64,000 bases of DNA from Orychophragmus violaceus (GCA_030180135.1 CM058231.1:22571034-22635033); one strand, 5' to 3'; counted from the stretch's first letter, positions 1-10,243 are shown. Made by a program: numbers and translations. The notes: generated by a model not told the origin, from the sequence alone.

Positions 1-461
1 CTTGAATACGGTGTTGTTGGAGATGACGGCATTACTTATGTGGTGATTTGAGACACAACAAATGCATATGCAAACTCTTTGATATTGACAGGTACCCATG
101 TGTCCACGCAATATCTGCTACCACTAAATTCTTGAAGCAAGACATTAGGCCAACGAAATTGAAGGATTTGTATGGTCTGTGTTCGCGTTACTACATGATA
201 GAATTATGGGCATTGGCTTATACGAGGACAATTTTTCCAGTTCTGCATATGTCTGAGTGGATTATTCCGGAAGAGATAGAAAAGTTGTACGCTTTTCCTC
301 CAAACTATGTGAAAAGAAAGGGAAGAGTCCAAGAAACAAGATATCCGTCAGTTGGGGAGCACGGACGGAGAAGGAGCAAGAGAAAGGCAAGAAAGAATTT
401 AGAGAGCTGGTTTAATTGCAGTAATGAGAGCCAAGCTGATATGAGCCAAAAAGAAATTTAG
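1..461 (+). pseudogene. MULE (MuDR-type) transposase, C-terminal fragment with SWIM zinc finger
   Basis: The reading frame ending at 461 begins with a SWIM-type zinc finger: CIC at about nt 64-72, then CVH at about nt 100-108 (C-x-C...C-x-H). This is followed by the conserved stretch ending in WIIPEE and a basic RRRSKRKARK tail. In MULE transposases and FAR1-related proteins the SWIM finger lies C-terminal to the DDE core, so only the last part of the protein is visible. Upstream in the window the natural frame (reading ...GITYVV) is shifted by one base relative to the SWIM frame near position 45, so this copy is probably broken. No ATG precedes the finger in frame. The transposase core would lie left of the window. 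A domesticated FAR1/MUSTANG gene cannot be ruled out, but the frameshift argues against it. Confidence 0.75.
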
Positions 462-1155
462 TTGTATTTTTATTTCTTCAATTTACATTTGTTATCATTT
501 GCTGTGTAACTTTGTAAAACTTGGTAAAACCAAGATTTGTAGAACTATAATTCTTTGTGAAATTCAATTTTTATAATAATGTTACATATAACAATTAAAC
601 TAAAATACAAACTATATAGCATATCTCTTGCTAAAATAAAATATACGCTTTTAGAATTTAAGGTAAATATTGTAGACTTGTTATTAGCAAGCAAATATCA
701 TATACATTTAAGAGTTGTTTATCTATGTGAATCATCTTTATCTCCAAATATATGTATTTTCAAATATAATTGCATGAATTAATTTTAAATGCTTATAAAC
801 AGCCATAGATCATGAGTATACCCAATTTGTTTTTATTAAAGATAGAGTATAACCATTAAAACTGAATTTTGGCAGAAGTATATAAAACTTGACAGTTTTT
901 GGTAAAATTGGAAACTAGGTAAGACTTTGATTCCCGCCTAAAAATTTGAAACTCCCGCCTCCCAAATTCCAAAAATTATATTTCCCCCCTTTTTAAAACA
1001 ACCTAATATCTATCTATTTTTCTTTTTTTCTCTCATTTTCGATCCTCTCCTTCTCTCTCTAACCAGAATCTCTCTTCTCTCTCTTTCGGATCTCTTCTCT
1101 CTCTCTCTACCTTTCGTTCTTCTCTCTCTCTCTCTCCCTTTCGGATCTATCTCCA
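462..1155. other. AT-rich spacer and pyrimidine-rich leader
   Basis: No coding region is supported here. The first part is AT-rich and holds scattered GGTAAAAC words related to the arrays at 1785-2120 and 4256-4560. Positions 1023-1142 are an almost pure C/T tract with several CTCTCT microsatellite runs, ending 14 bp before the ATG at 1156. Such tracts are typical of Brassicaceae 5' UTRs, so this is probably the leader of the GRF zinc-finger gene. A putative TATA (tatataaa, about 881-888) lies upstream. Confidence 0.5.
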
Positions 1156-1626
1156 ATGAGTACAAAGAATTTCATGCTCGATCCCTATGAAGAGGAAAGG
1201 AGGCACAAGGAATACTCCGATCGTCTTTACGCAGTCGCCGATGCGGAATACGGCATCCCAAAGAAATGCCCACGTGGTGGCGGAATCAAACGCGAGGTCG
1301 ATAATGCTACGCCTGTGGATACTTCACCGGGCCGTACCTTCTTTACTTGTCAGCAATACAAGGTAAATGGATTTGGTTTTTTGATGATGGACTCCATTTT
1401 CCATGTATTTGGTATAACTCCGAAATCTTTTGGATTTTTTTTTTGGTAGGCCGATGGACTCCATTTTCGGCAACCATGGGTGCATGGTGTCGAGGAAGAG
1501 TGTGAGAAGATTCTGCACAAGATTGATATGCAAGAGGTTAGAATCGGGTCCATGAATCTGGAGATTCTAAGGAACCAAAGAGAGATTGCCAAGTTAAAGG
1601 AGACAATCGAAGGGCTGCAAAGCTGA
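1156..1626 (+). CDS. GRF-type zinc finger protein, two exons
   Basis: Exon 1 is 1156-1362 and exon 2 is 1450-1626, with a GT-AG intron (CAAG|GTAAAT ... GGTAG|GCC) that preserves phase 0. The product is 127 residues. Visible signatures are a cysteine at KKCPRGGG (about residue 37), a GRTFFTC block (about 59-65), and after the intron HFRQPWVHGVEEE, then a short coiled coil (about 95-125, heptad-like EILRNQREIAKLKETIEGL). The GRF finger is a small single-strand nucleic-acid-binding fold. In Brassicaceae such short GRF proteins often accompany MULE-type transposons, which fits the transposase fragment just upstream and the DUF1985 gene just downstream. One canonical zinc ligand (CPC) reads CPR here, so zinc binding may be compromised. 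Function in the cell is not known. Confidence 0.7.
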
Positions 1627-1784
1627 TGTGCTTTAAGATCTACTATGTTTGCCAAGTTAAAGGATATTTAAGTTTGAATTCTGTGTTTGTTTCTATGGGA
1701 TTTTCTAGTGTTTAAGAGATATTTATGTTTGAATCCTTATTTATGCTAGTGTTTAAGTTTGAAGGGATGTATTCTGGATGGTAC

Positions 1785-2120
1785 AACTTAGTGAAATCAA
1801 GGATAACTTGGTTAGACTTAGGAAAACTTGGTAAAATAATGTGTAGAGTAAAACCGAGTATAACTTGGTTAAACAAGGTAAGACAAGGTAAAACAAAGCA
1901 ATATAACCCAAATACAAGCTAAATTCTTAACTTGGTAAAACTACTTTGTCAAACTTGGTAAAACTATGCATAACTTGATAAAACTATGCATAACTTGGTT
2001 AAACTACTTTGTCAAACTTGGTAAAACTACTTTGTCAAATTTGGTAAAACTAGGCATAACTTGGTTAAACTACTATTTCAAAGTTGGTAAGACTTAGTGA
2101 AACAAGGTAAAACAAGGCAA
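1785..2120 (+). repeat. Degenerate tandem array of AACTTGGTAAAACTA units
   Basis: At least ten imperfect copies of a 15-22 bp unit (core TTGGTAAAAC) in direct orientation, some in the longer form aacttggtaaaactactttg. The same core in the opposite orientation fills intron 1 of the DUF1985 gene (4256-4560), so the two arrays form a long imperfect inverted pair around that gene's 3' half. No coding content. Confidence 0.75.
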
Positions 2121-2270
2121 TATAATCCAAACACAAGCTCAATTCTTAACATAATTCAAACATATTTCAAACCAAAGTACTCAAACATAATACAAACATA
2201 TTACACACCCAAAGTATTCAAGTACTAAAAACATGGATAATCCAAACACAATTCAACATTACAGAAAAGA

Positions 2271-5086
2271 TCACGGTTTAGTGGTTCCCTCAACAGCTTG
2301 GTTCTCCATTTTCTTCCCCCTAGTCATCACAGGACTCCTAACCACGGTTGTAGAACCTTTTCCCATCCCCTTATTGATAATCTTTATCCTTTTTGTTGGC
2401 ACGTTCTCAACAGGTTCAACAGCTCTCTTCTTACCTTTTCTGTCGTCGTTCTTCTCGGCCTCAGATACTACCTTCTCAGCCTCTGTTCCTTCCTTTGCTT
2501 GCTTTGTTTCCCCCTTATCTCCCACGGTTTCTTCCTTCTCTTGCTCTTTTTCTCCCTTCTTACTGGTCTTCTTCGCATTCTTCTTTCTTCCCTTTCTTTC
2601 CTCTTGCTCCTTAACACCACTAGGCTCACAAGCTTTCATACCAATAATCTCAACCCCTTCGAAAACACCATCATCGGCAGTAGCCTCAGGCTCTCTTGGT
2701 ATTGTCTCCTTAACACCCGCTCTTAGTGCATTCACAACTGATTCCATATCGGTTAATCTACGGTTATACGTCTCAGTCAACTCCTTGAAAGCGTCATAGA
2801 TGATTCTCAATCGAGACTCTGTTTCCTCATTTCTCTTCTTGATTAATTCCTCCACATCCGTAATACTTAAAACAGTAGGAGTAGGAGCCCCTTCCAGATG
2901 CTTCGCATCCTCATTCCCAGCATCACTCTCAGCCTCATGTATCCTTGCTGCATCATGAATAGCATGAGGTTTCTCTTGAGCATCCGCCTGAGACGCACGA
3001 CCATACACATCTTGGTTGAAAAGTTCTTCAAACCATATTGTCTTCTTCTTCTTCTTGAGCAGCCTGTTCCAACCATCGACTATTGGGTCATCCACATCAT
3101 TCCAACCAGAATCAACGTCCATGGTTCTCTCTAGAAGTGTCATTTCCATGGGAGATGGCTCCAAGATGCTTTGAATATCCTGGAAATATAAGAAGAAACA
3201 ATTTAATATCAACCTCAAAGTATTATATGAGATACTAACCTTAGTAGTATGATATGAGATACTAACCTTGGTAGTTCCAAGCTTCTCATTTATCTCTACG
3301 ATACTGAAACCCCTCGTCCCCACGATTTTGTACCTCATCTTGCACATTCGCGAGCAATCCTCATCCGCACCCTGAATCCTTTCGGAAATTGTTGTTCAGA
3401 ACTGGGATGGCCTAAAATGGTAGGACATACAACACAAATTCTTTACAAGTCAGACAACTAAAAACAACTAGAAAAAGTCAATTTAATTTGCTAGAAATAA
3501 TTTTTTTACCTCCAGAGGAACAATGCATCCTGGAAATACCCATGAAGTGGGTGCCACTCTTCCGCTACGGTCAATGAAGTGCAATATGTCTTTGACATTC
3601 TCTTCGAATGACAAACGCCCCCACGGAAAAGTTTTGCACATCTTGAGATCGTCAATGGCTCTGAGGAAGAAAATCTCAACGGAAAGAGCTCCTTTTCCTG
3701 TCTTCTTCTTCCCAATGATCACGGATGACAAGAAGTACAAGACAGCCATCCTCAAACGATCATTGCCAACATTTCGTTTCCCTTTCAGACCTCGGAACTG
3801 CTGCACAAATTCTTCATGTGTAACCTTCTCTTCACCGAAATACTTAGAAACAAAGTTTGAGCCACCACCAAGGGTTTCGTAGCGGTTTGGATAGGAGTGG
3901 CAGAATAGCCCAGAAATGAGAGCATGCTCCCTAATAGAGTAGCGGATTGGTACGCCGTTTACAATAAACCATAGCTCCAGCTTTTTGTCAACAACCGCGA
4001 CCCTAACAAGAATCATCCACAATCCCATCCATTTAGTGATTGTCTTCTTACCCATGTGGAAGAAATGCTTGAATTGGGGATGGTCATAGAACCACTTAAG
4101 CTCATCTTTCTCGACAATGCCTTCTATCATCTTCATGGCTTTGGCGATGTAGCAATTACCAGAGAGATTTATAGTCTTCACATATTCTGTGGGAGGGAAA
4201 CCCATCTTGAGGGGCTGCATTGGTTCGGTTTCATCCTCTGGATTCTGCACACACAAAAAGTTTAACCAAGTTTTACCCAGTTGTACAGAAAAGTTCTACT
4301 AAGTTTTACCAAGTTTTACAGAAAAGTTCTACTGAGTTTTACCAAGGTTTACCAAGTTTTACAGAAAAATTCTACTTATTTTTACCAAGTTTTACAGAAA
4401 AGTTCTACTGAGTTTTACCAAGGTTTACCAAGTTTTACAAAAAAGTTCTACTTAGTTTTACCAAGTTTTACAGAAAAGTTATACTGAGTTTTACCAAGGT
4501 TGACATCAAGTTTCACTAAGTTTTACCAAGTATTCTGTCTTTTCCAAATCCAAGTTTCACTAATTCCTACAAAGTTTTACATATCTGAAATCTACAAAAG
4601 TTAGACATGCAAGGCATAAATGATGGAAATACGGACCGTTGCTTCCTCGTGTTGACGACTGTGGTGGATTGGGGATCCGTGGGTTAGAGAGCGGATTTCA
4701 CTGGGTACCACTTCTTCTTCTTCGTGAAACCCTAGTCCCGGAACGCGCATATCTTCAACTTCATCCTCCTCCTCGGCTACGGCTTCCTCCTCCTCGGCTA
4801 CGGCTTCCTCCTCCTCATCGTCTACGGCTTCCTCCTCCTCGTCGTCTACGGCTTCCTCGTCCTTCTCTTCCCCATTCTCAGTCTCTTCGTCGTCTTCCTC
4901 TTCCTCCTCGTCATCCTCCTCCTCATTCTCGGAGGCCTTTTCCAAATCTATTTCTTCTTCTTCATCAATTTTTTTCCACACTTCATCTGCTTGCCGAATC
5001 GCCTCGTCTCTGTTGGTTGGGGATTCGGTTGGAGTATCCTCTACTCTCTTCGACTTTCACGATTTCTTTCTCCCATAAGTCTTCAT
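2271..5086 (-). pseudogene. DUF1985 protein gene of MULE/Ulp1 (Kaonashi-like) type, early nonsense codon
   Basis: Four exons join in phase: 5086-4637, 4244-3510, 3371-3267, 3179-2271, all with GT-AG borders (about 732 codons). Exon 1 begins MKTYGRKKS and then hits TGA at 5059-5057 (codon 10); it continues open as a very acidic Glu/Asp tract. Exon 2 carries the DUF1985 domain (blocks LKWFYDHPQFKHFFHM, LWFIVNGVPIRYSIREHALISGL, FFLRAIDDL). Exon 4 has a coiled coil and a Lys/Glu-rich, NLS-like tail. DUF1985 is usually found next to an Ulp1 cysteine protease domain in plant MULEs; no Ulp1 domain is visible here. The TGA could be a CGA-to-TGA transition. If translation starts downstream, no in-frame ATG exists before the acidic tract, so the gene is probably dead or a decayed transposon passenger. 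Confidence 0.75.
4256..4560. repeat. Tandem array of about 35 bp units inside intron 1 of the DUF1985 gene
   Basis: Repeated unit containing ttttaccaagttttacagaa and agttctactgag, about seven imperfect copies. Read on the minus strand it is the same TTGGTAAAAC word found in the 1785-2120 array. It occupies most of the intron between exons 1 and 2. In one plus-strand frame it reads through as a repetitive polypeptide, which I treat as an artefact. Confidence 0.75.
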
Positions 5087-5428
5087 GATTTTCTTCTACA
5101 AAGGGACTGAACTTTGGAGGTTGTCGGAAAGTTTTGTCGGAAAAGGAAAGAAGGAAGAAGAACTTGAACGGTTTTGGTGAGAAACGGTGAAGGAATATGG
5201 TGAAAAGGATAATTTGATTTTTTACTTAAGTCAATTTGAGGAGTAGATCCGACCCGGGTCAAATGGATCGACCAAACTCTATGGGTCAACCCAGGTTGGG
5301 TTGTAAATAAGTCTAAAAACTCAGGTTTTGCTGTCTTTTACACCTTCTGGCGATTAAAAAAAAGAACAATTGGGGAGGAGTATTTGGGACTTTGACTTTG
5401 AGTCAAAGAGCCCTGGAGAATTTGATCC
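5087..5428. other. Upstream region of DUF1985 gene, no gene seen
   Basis: This stretch holds the likely promoter and 5' UTR of the minus-strand DUF1985 gene and the junction to the gypsy LTR fragment near 5429. It contains no open frame with recognisable content. The border of the MULE-type unit is not evident; I found no terminal inverted repeat. Confidence 0.4.
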
Positions 5429-5660
5429 GATGGAAGACAGATTGAGAGATTTTGATAATAGATTTGTTACCATTTCTGGAAAAGAGAGTGCACTACATAA
5501 AAGGGGTGAGCTAAGCAACAGTCACATGCGACCAAGTTGACCGAAGACTGCCCGTTAGAATGGGATAAGATCAGCTGAACTGATTAAGATAAGATAAAAT
5601 AAAGCTAAACTGAAAAGATAACCAACTCTAATTGGACCAGGATTGCATAATCTTGTCACA
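5429..5660 (-). mobile_element. Chromovirus (Ty3/gypsy) 3' LTR, truncated
   Basis: On the minus strand the LTR begins TGTGACAAGATTATGCAATC at 5660 directly after a polypurine tract. Its sequence matches the plus-strand LTR starting at 10244 for about 230 bp (shared blocks include the CATGTGAC and GGGCAGTCTTC words). Similarity stops near 5429, so about 170 bp of the 401 bp LTR are missing at the 3' end. Confidence 0.75.
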
Positions 5661-5674
5661 ATACTCCCTTCTTC
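5661..5674 (-). other. Polypurine tract of the chromovirus fragment
   Basis: Minus strand GAAGAAGGGAGTAT lies immediately before the LTR start TGTGACA. This is the expected site for priming plus-strand DNA synthesis in an LTR retrotransposon and confirms that the LTR at 5429-5660 is a 3' LTR. Confidence 0.7.
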
Positions 5675-5689
5675 ACAGCATTCTTGCCC

Positions 5690-6080
5690 TCAATGATCTA
5701 AGTTTGGGAACTTGGTAATGATGTCTTAGTAGAACTCCCAGGTGGCCTGATCTGGAGGATAACCTTTCCACTGCACTAAGACTTTTGTGACTACAACATT
5801 GCGATGTTTAACCATCTTCTTCTTGAGAATGCATTCCAGTTCCTTGGTTTTACCAAGATCAAGACAATACTGTGGTAGCACGGGATCAGATGAAGGTGGG
5901 TTAGGACAAAATTTCAGCTGACTCACATAGAATGTGTCATGGATATCAGCTTATGGAGGCAAGGCTAGCTTGTATGCGACTGGTCCGACCTTTTCAATGA
6001 CGCTGAAAGGACTATAGAAGTGTGGAGACAACTTGTGAGGAATGTTTCTGTTCTTCAAAGAGTGTTGCCTATATGGCCCC
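5690..6080 (-). pseudogene. Chromovirus integrase C-terminus with chromodomain (fragment)
   Basis: Read on the minus strand from about 6080: a YRQHSLKNRNIPHKL...FSVIEKVGPVAYKLALPP block typical of the integrase C-terminus, then a TAA stop, then FYVSQLK and the chromodomain core KVLVQWKGYPPDQATWE. The chromodomain of such integrases binds modified histones and directs insertion to heterochromatin. Only the end of pol remains. The upstream side is fused abruptly to a Tat-lineage Gag at about 6070-6080. The internal stop and truncation make it a relic. Confidence 0.85.
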
Positions 6081-7550
6081 TTTGTCGTAATGTTGCTTGG
6101 GTTCTTTTTCCTCCTTTCTATCGGACTGTTTAGTCGTGCCGAATTTTCTTGCTAGGGCCACCTTCTTTTCTTCTAACTCTACAAATTTATTTGCTCGGTG
6201 AAGGGCGTCCTCGATGGTCAATGGTGGGTTGACGACCAGGTCCTGATAAAATGGTGACTCATGCCAGACGGCGTTTGTTAGTGCCACGATAGTGAACTTA
6301 TCTGGGGCTTCTGCTCGTGTCATGGTCGCCTTGAACCGGTCTACGAAGGTCCTTAACGTCTCCTTCTTTTCTTGCGACATGGACATTAGCGCGTTTAGCG
6401 ACGTGTCCTTGTTGACGTAAGCGAAATGATGTCTTACAAACGCTCTCGTTAGGTCTGAGAAATAGTTTATCGACTTAGGTGGTAGCCGAGAGAACCAGGT
6501 CAGTGCATCTCCTTCCAGGGTTTCGGCAAACAATTGACAAAAACCGATGTCGCGTTCTCTAGATGAAGTGAACCGTGCTTTAGCTGCCATGATCTTGAAA
6601 GTTGTCAGGTGCGTAGCGGGGTCTTTCGTCCCGTTATACATCGACAGTCTGAGCTTTTCCTTCTGGCGTATATATGTATTTGTGATGCGCGATGTGAAAG
6701 GTGTCCGCTGAGTCTCCTCGATGATCCGGTCAATCTCGGGAGCGGATCCTTTGACGCTGTGAACCTCGCCTTTCAATTCCTTTAGGGTGTCTCTGAGATC
6801 CGTTAATTGCTTCTTAACTTGGTCACGACTTGCTCCGCGGATAGACGTTTCATGAGCTTTCTCATGGGATGTACCTCGCTCGTGGCGATGGTTATCCCGG
6901 TGCGAGTCGTTCTCATGTCGTGAATTCCGTTTGTGACGCAAGCCTCGATCATGTCGAGCCTCATAATCAGTGCGCTCGTCCTTGTCGGGTGAGTACCTTT
7001 CTTCGTACCAGTCGTCCTGCTCTCGGTGTGCACTCTGCTTGGGCTCTTCTGAGTTCTTTCTTCGATGCGAGCTCCGCTCATGCTTATCCTCATCGCGTTC
7101 TCTGTGTGAGTTGCTTCTGGACTCACTATCTCGTCTTTGTCCTTGAAGGTATTCCTCAGGTGTATCGTAGATCAGTCGTCTGGCGACTTTATCTTTCACC
7201 TTCGGGGGCACCTCTCTCTTGGACTTCCTTGATTGTTGGTCTGAACGGATTCGAGCTTGTTCCGACAGCAACAAGTCAATTCTTTCCGAAATTTTTTTGA
7301 TTAAATCGTTTTGCGAGTCGATTTTGGCCATCAGAGTGGCTAGAACTTCGTCTTTCTTGACTTGTTTCGATGTTTCGTCGAGTGTCGGGATACGTTTACC
7401 GTCGACTCGACCCTTCCTTGACTTGGCGTCCTGCGGTCGTCCGCCGTCAAGCGCCGCGTTGTTATCTTCGTGATCACTCAGATCGTAATCACTTCCTTCG
7501 GTTTTGACCATTGGATTTTCTGGATCGATTTCGTTATTGTTTCCAGACAT
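6069..7550 (-). CDS. Gag of Tat-lineage Ty3/gypsy retrotransposon (C-terminally truncated)
   Basis: A 493-codon frame starting MSGNNNEIDPENP. The first 250 residues are charged, with a very Arg/Asp/Glu/His/Ser-rich stretch (about 110-230). Then comes a retrotransposon Gag domain: PFTSRITNTYIRQKEKLRL, DPATHLTTF, LEGDALTWFSRLPPKSI, FSDLTRAFVRHH (about 280-380). This layout is that of the Tat lineage, and the PBS-like site and LTR directly upstream (7576-8146) agree. No zinc knuckle, protease or polymerase follows; the frame runs a few residues past the breakpoint into chromovirus DNA near 6075. Gag is structurally intact up to that point, but the element is a stump. Confidence 0.8.
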   Translation of the reverse strand: MSGNNNEIDPENPMVKTEGSDYDLSDHEDNNAALDGGRPQDAKSRKGRVDGKRIPTLDETSKQVKKDEVLATLMAKIDSQNDLIKKISERIDLLLSEQARIRSDQQSRKSKREVPPKVKDKVARRLIYDTPEEYLQGQRRDSESRSNSHRERDEDKHERSSHRRKNSEEPKQSAHREQDDWYEERYSPDKDERTDYEARHDRGLRHKRNSRHENDSHRDNHRHERGTSHEKAHETSIRGASRDQVKKQLTDLRDTLKELKGEVHSVKGSAPEIDRIIEETQRTPFTSRITNTYIRQKEKLRLSMYNGTKDPATHLTTFKIMAAKARFTSSRERDIGFCQLFAETLEGDALTWFSRLPPKSINYFSDLTRAFVRHHFAYVNKDTSLNALMSMSQEKKETLRTFVDRFKATMTRAEAPDKFTIVALTNAVWHESPFYQDLVVNPPLTIEDALHRANKFVELEEKKVALARKFGTTKQSDRKEEKEPKQHYDKGAI

Positions 7551-7575
7551 CTCGTTCAGAAATTTCTCTTAGAAA

Positions 7576-7595
7576 TCCCCACAGTCGACGCCAAT
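7576..7595 (-). other. Primer binding site of Tat element 1
   Basis: Minus strand ATTGGCGTCGACTGTGGGGA follows the LTR end ...TTACA directly. It is a variant of the ATTGGCGCC(A/G)TCTGTGGGGA site seen after two other Tat LTRs in this window (21059, 50464). Confidence 0.75.
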
Positions 7596-8146
7596 TGTAA
7601 GATCTCAATTCCGCGTATCCAAAGATAGCAAGAATTTTAGGGTTTTTGAATTAGGGATTCTAAAAGAAGAATTTAAGAACACGGTGAGAATTAGGAAATT
7701 AGGGTTTGAATGCCGGAGTTTCCGAGATGGAAGTCGGCAAAGAAAAGCTGTTTAAGTCGCCGGAGAGAGTTTAGGTCGAAGTCGATGCTCTAAGTCTCTC
7801 AGGCTCGAATATTATGAAAAGCGTGAATGTTATTCATTAACTAGGTCCCTTTTTATAGGGTTACAAGTCGGTTTAACAGATAAGTAAATAGAAGATAAAC
7901 ATAAATATTTCCTAATATCTTGGTACCGATTTAAAGTATATTTCTGAATCTCGTCGCCACCATGTTTTTACACCGTCTTTCCTTATATGATTCGCACTCT
8001 CCAAAACCCTAGATGTATGCCGGCTTGAACCGAGTCGGAGTTTAACCGTGTTTTACCGACTTGGACTCTAATCCGACTTTCCTTTCTGGGTCGACCTAAA
8101 TTCATGAATATGCCTTCTAAGGAAAGTGCTAACCTTGACTCCAACA
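7596..8146 (-). mobile_element. 5' LTR of Tat element 1
   Basis: On the minus strand the LTR starts TGTTGGAGTCAAGG at 8146 and ends GATCTTACA at 7596 (TG...CA, 551 bp), followed by the PBS. It shares only its first bases with the other two Tat LTRs here, so it is a different family. The matching 3' LTR is absent, because the element is cut at about 6075. Confidence 0.75.
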
Positions 8147-8950
8147 AATCCCTTTGTGTTTTAAAATTTTTCTTTCTTCACACATTCTCCTGAAATTTTA
8201 AAAGGGGAAGGATTAAATTTTTCGGTTAATAGTTATGATCTCATCGGAAATTGACATGTTTCATTTGGATTTGTATCTGAGAAATTTTCGATCTTGATCA
8301 AGATTTTCAATTTCTGATTTTAATCGGACTTTCTCTTCTGGTTTCAATACGAGGATATTTTGTTTTTCGGTTTCAATACAAATCCAGGCCCAGTTCTTAT
8401 ATTCGATTCTCGATTGGAGTTTCGTCCCCGATTATCTTTGTTCTCGTTGGTGACTCGCCGACGTTATCTGCGAACATAGTTTCCCAACTTTCTCTTTTCT
8501 TTACATGTGTATACATGTGTTGTTTTGTAAATCATACTTATCCTTAGAGAGTTGACATGTATCATGTTGGGCTTTGTATTGGGCTATGGGACTTTCGCTT
8601 CCTTCATGTTTTGCCATGTTGGGCCTTAATAAAAGGTAATATTTTGTCGTGGGGAAAAAAAGAAGAGAATTATCAGGCCTCACAAAGGGCATTTTGCTGC
8701 TAGAAACCCATACTAGGCCCATTAAGAAGCAAAATAGCACTCTCCTCGGCTCTCTTCAACAATTTGGTCTGTTAATACATATTATATCCAACAAAACTAC
8801 AAAAATAGATCAAATTTCGATTTAAAAGACTGATAATATGTAGCGAAATTATATCCAACAAAACTACAAGTTTGTGGTAGATTGTCAAGGTTATATACAA
8901 ACCTCAATCAAAGTTTTTTACCTCTAAACTTTTCATAATATAAATTTTAA
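8147..8950. other. Intergenic, no gene seen
   Basis: AT-rich sequence outside the Tat LTR. Open frames are short and repetitive and show no family resemblance. Nothing here can be assigned. Confidence 0.5.
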
Positions 8951-9211
8951 TACTCCCTCCGTTTTAAATTACTTGACGTTTTAGACATTTTGTTTTGTTT
9001 CAAATTAGATGACGTTTTCGATTTTCAATGTAAAATTTATTAACTTTTATGTTTTATGACCATTCGTATTCTGCAGTTTGTTTTATCATTGGTTGAATTG
9101 TGTTTAGGTAGGTAATTAATGATGTTTTTGTTTAGGAAAAAAAAAATTAAATGTTTTTTTAATTTGTATGCTTGAACCTAAAACGACAAGTAATAAAAAA
9201 CGGAGGGAGTA
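8951..9211. mobile_element. Stowaway-type MITE (Tc1/mariner), 261 bp including TA duplications
   Basis: Begins TACTCCCTCCGTTTTAAATT and ends with the reverse complement ...AAAACGGAGGGAGTA. The inverted repeat extends about 35 bp through ATTACTTG(A/T)CGTTTTAG with few mismatches. TA dinucleotides flank both ends. The CTCCCTCCGT terminus is diagnostic for plant Stowaway MITEs. The interior is AT-rich and non-coding; it would need a mariner transposase in trans. Confidence 0.9.
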
Positions 9212-9559
9212 TTATTTAATAAGTATATTATCAAATAAATAATATTTTATTAATAAAAGTTTTTTAATCGAAGTTGAAACTATCATATATTAGATATCTA
9301 TAAAGACATCTTTAACTCACCTCTATTTTTATATCTAAACTCTATTTTAAAGTAAAATCTTCTTCAAATTTTGTACATAAAGTGTACTAATATTAAACAA
9401 AAAAATCTTAAAAAGAATATTCATTTTAGAGAAAAAATAGAGTAATACATTGGAGATAAACTCATATCTATTATAGATTTCTTCTACTTTAGAGAAAATA
9501 GAGGAATACTTATGGTATAAGAGCAAAATGCGGCATGAAATCTATTATTAAGCTACAAA
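9212..9559. other. AT-rich spacer, possible second MITE
   Basis: Positions about 9325-9510 carry an imperfect inverted pair (CTCTATTTTAAAGTA on the left, TACTTTAGAGAAAATAGAG on the right), which resembles common Brassicaceae MITEs. I could not fix ends or a target duplication, so it is not called as an element. Confidence 0.3.
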
Positions 9560-9870
9560 AGATACAACTATCGATGATTATCAAAGCACCGAAGTTCGAT
9601 TAAAAATCCGAAGAAATACAATGATTATCAAAGAAGAGAATTTCCGATCTAAGAAATCCGACTATACTATCGATGTTATCAAACCAGAGAAATTCCGACT
9701 ATCGATCTAAGAAATCCGACTATACTATCGATGATTATCAAATAAGAGAAGAAGAAAGAAATACGACTATCGATGATTATCAAAGCTGAGAAGTTCGATT
9801 ATCAAAGCCAGAAGAAATCCGAAATACGACTATCGATGATTATCAAAACATATAAGTTCCTACTATCGAT
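9560..9870. repeat. Degenerate repeats containing ACTATCGATGATTATCAAA
   Basis: The phrase atcgatgattatcaaa and variants recur at about 9572, 9611, 9673, 9728, 9769 and 9832 with irregular 40-60 bp spacing, mixed with aagaaatccgactat words. It looks like an old minisatellite. The overlapping open frame at 9773-10018 consists of this repeat and is not a convincing gene. Confidence 0.6.
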
Positions 9871-10243
9871 CTCAGAAGCGGAAAAGAGATTACCGAGGAC
9901 AACGACGCCAAGTTGCGAGGAGAATGAAATTGTAGAATTCGAATTCAAAATTTTGTTGCAGAATTCGAATTATACTTTTAAGCGGTTACCTTTAAATAGC
10001 AAAAAAATAATCAAATGAAAATGGGTTTTTATTGGGCCAATAAAACATCGAAACCAAGCCCAAATTATTTTTCCCCAGTGAGCCGCTAGGTCTATCATCA
10101 GACTTGAATCTACATTATGGGTGGTCAGATGAAAGAGGTGGTGCAATATTTGCTTAATCTTTCATGTTTGATCTAAGACTTTAGTTACTGACATGTTGTG
10201 TTGTGATGCTAGGAGACTTTAGCTTTTAATGTAATCTATGATT
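9871..10243. other. Intergenic, no gene seen
   Basis: Non-coding spacer between the degenerate repeats and the chromovirus LTR at 10244. No recognisable coding or repeat structure. Confidence 0.4.

Noticed and set aside
2233..2799. Plus-strand open frame of 188 codons, hydrophobic and Ser/Phe-rich
   Set aside because: It is the complement of the Lys/Glu-rich exon 4 of the DUF1985 gene, whose composition makes opposite frames open; no family resemblance.
4220..4487. Repetitive plus-strand frames of SSTEFYQGLPSFTEKFY type
   Set aside because: They come from the tandem repeat inside an intron, with unit length near a multiple of three.
8501..8740. 79-codon minus-strand frame
   Set aside because: No homology that I recognise, AT-rich intergenic DNA, no splice or promoter context.
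9300..9520. Second MITE next to the Stowaway element
   Set aside because: An imperfect inverted pair is visible, but neither end nor a target duplication can be defined; kept only as a note.
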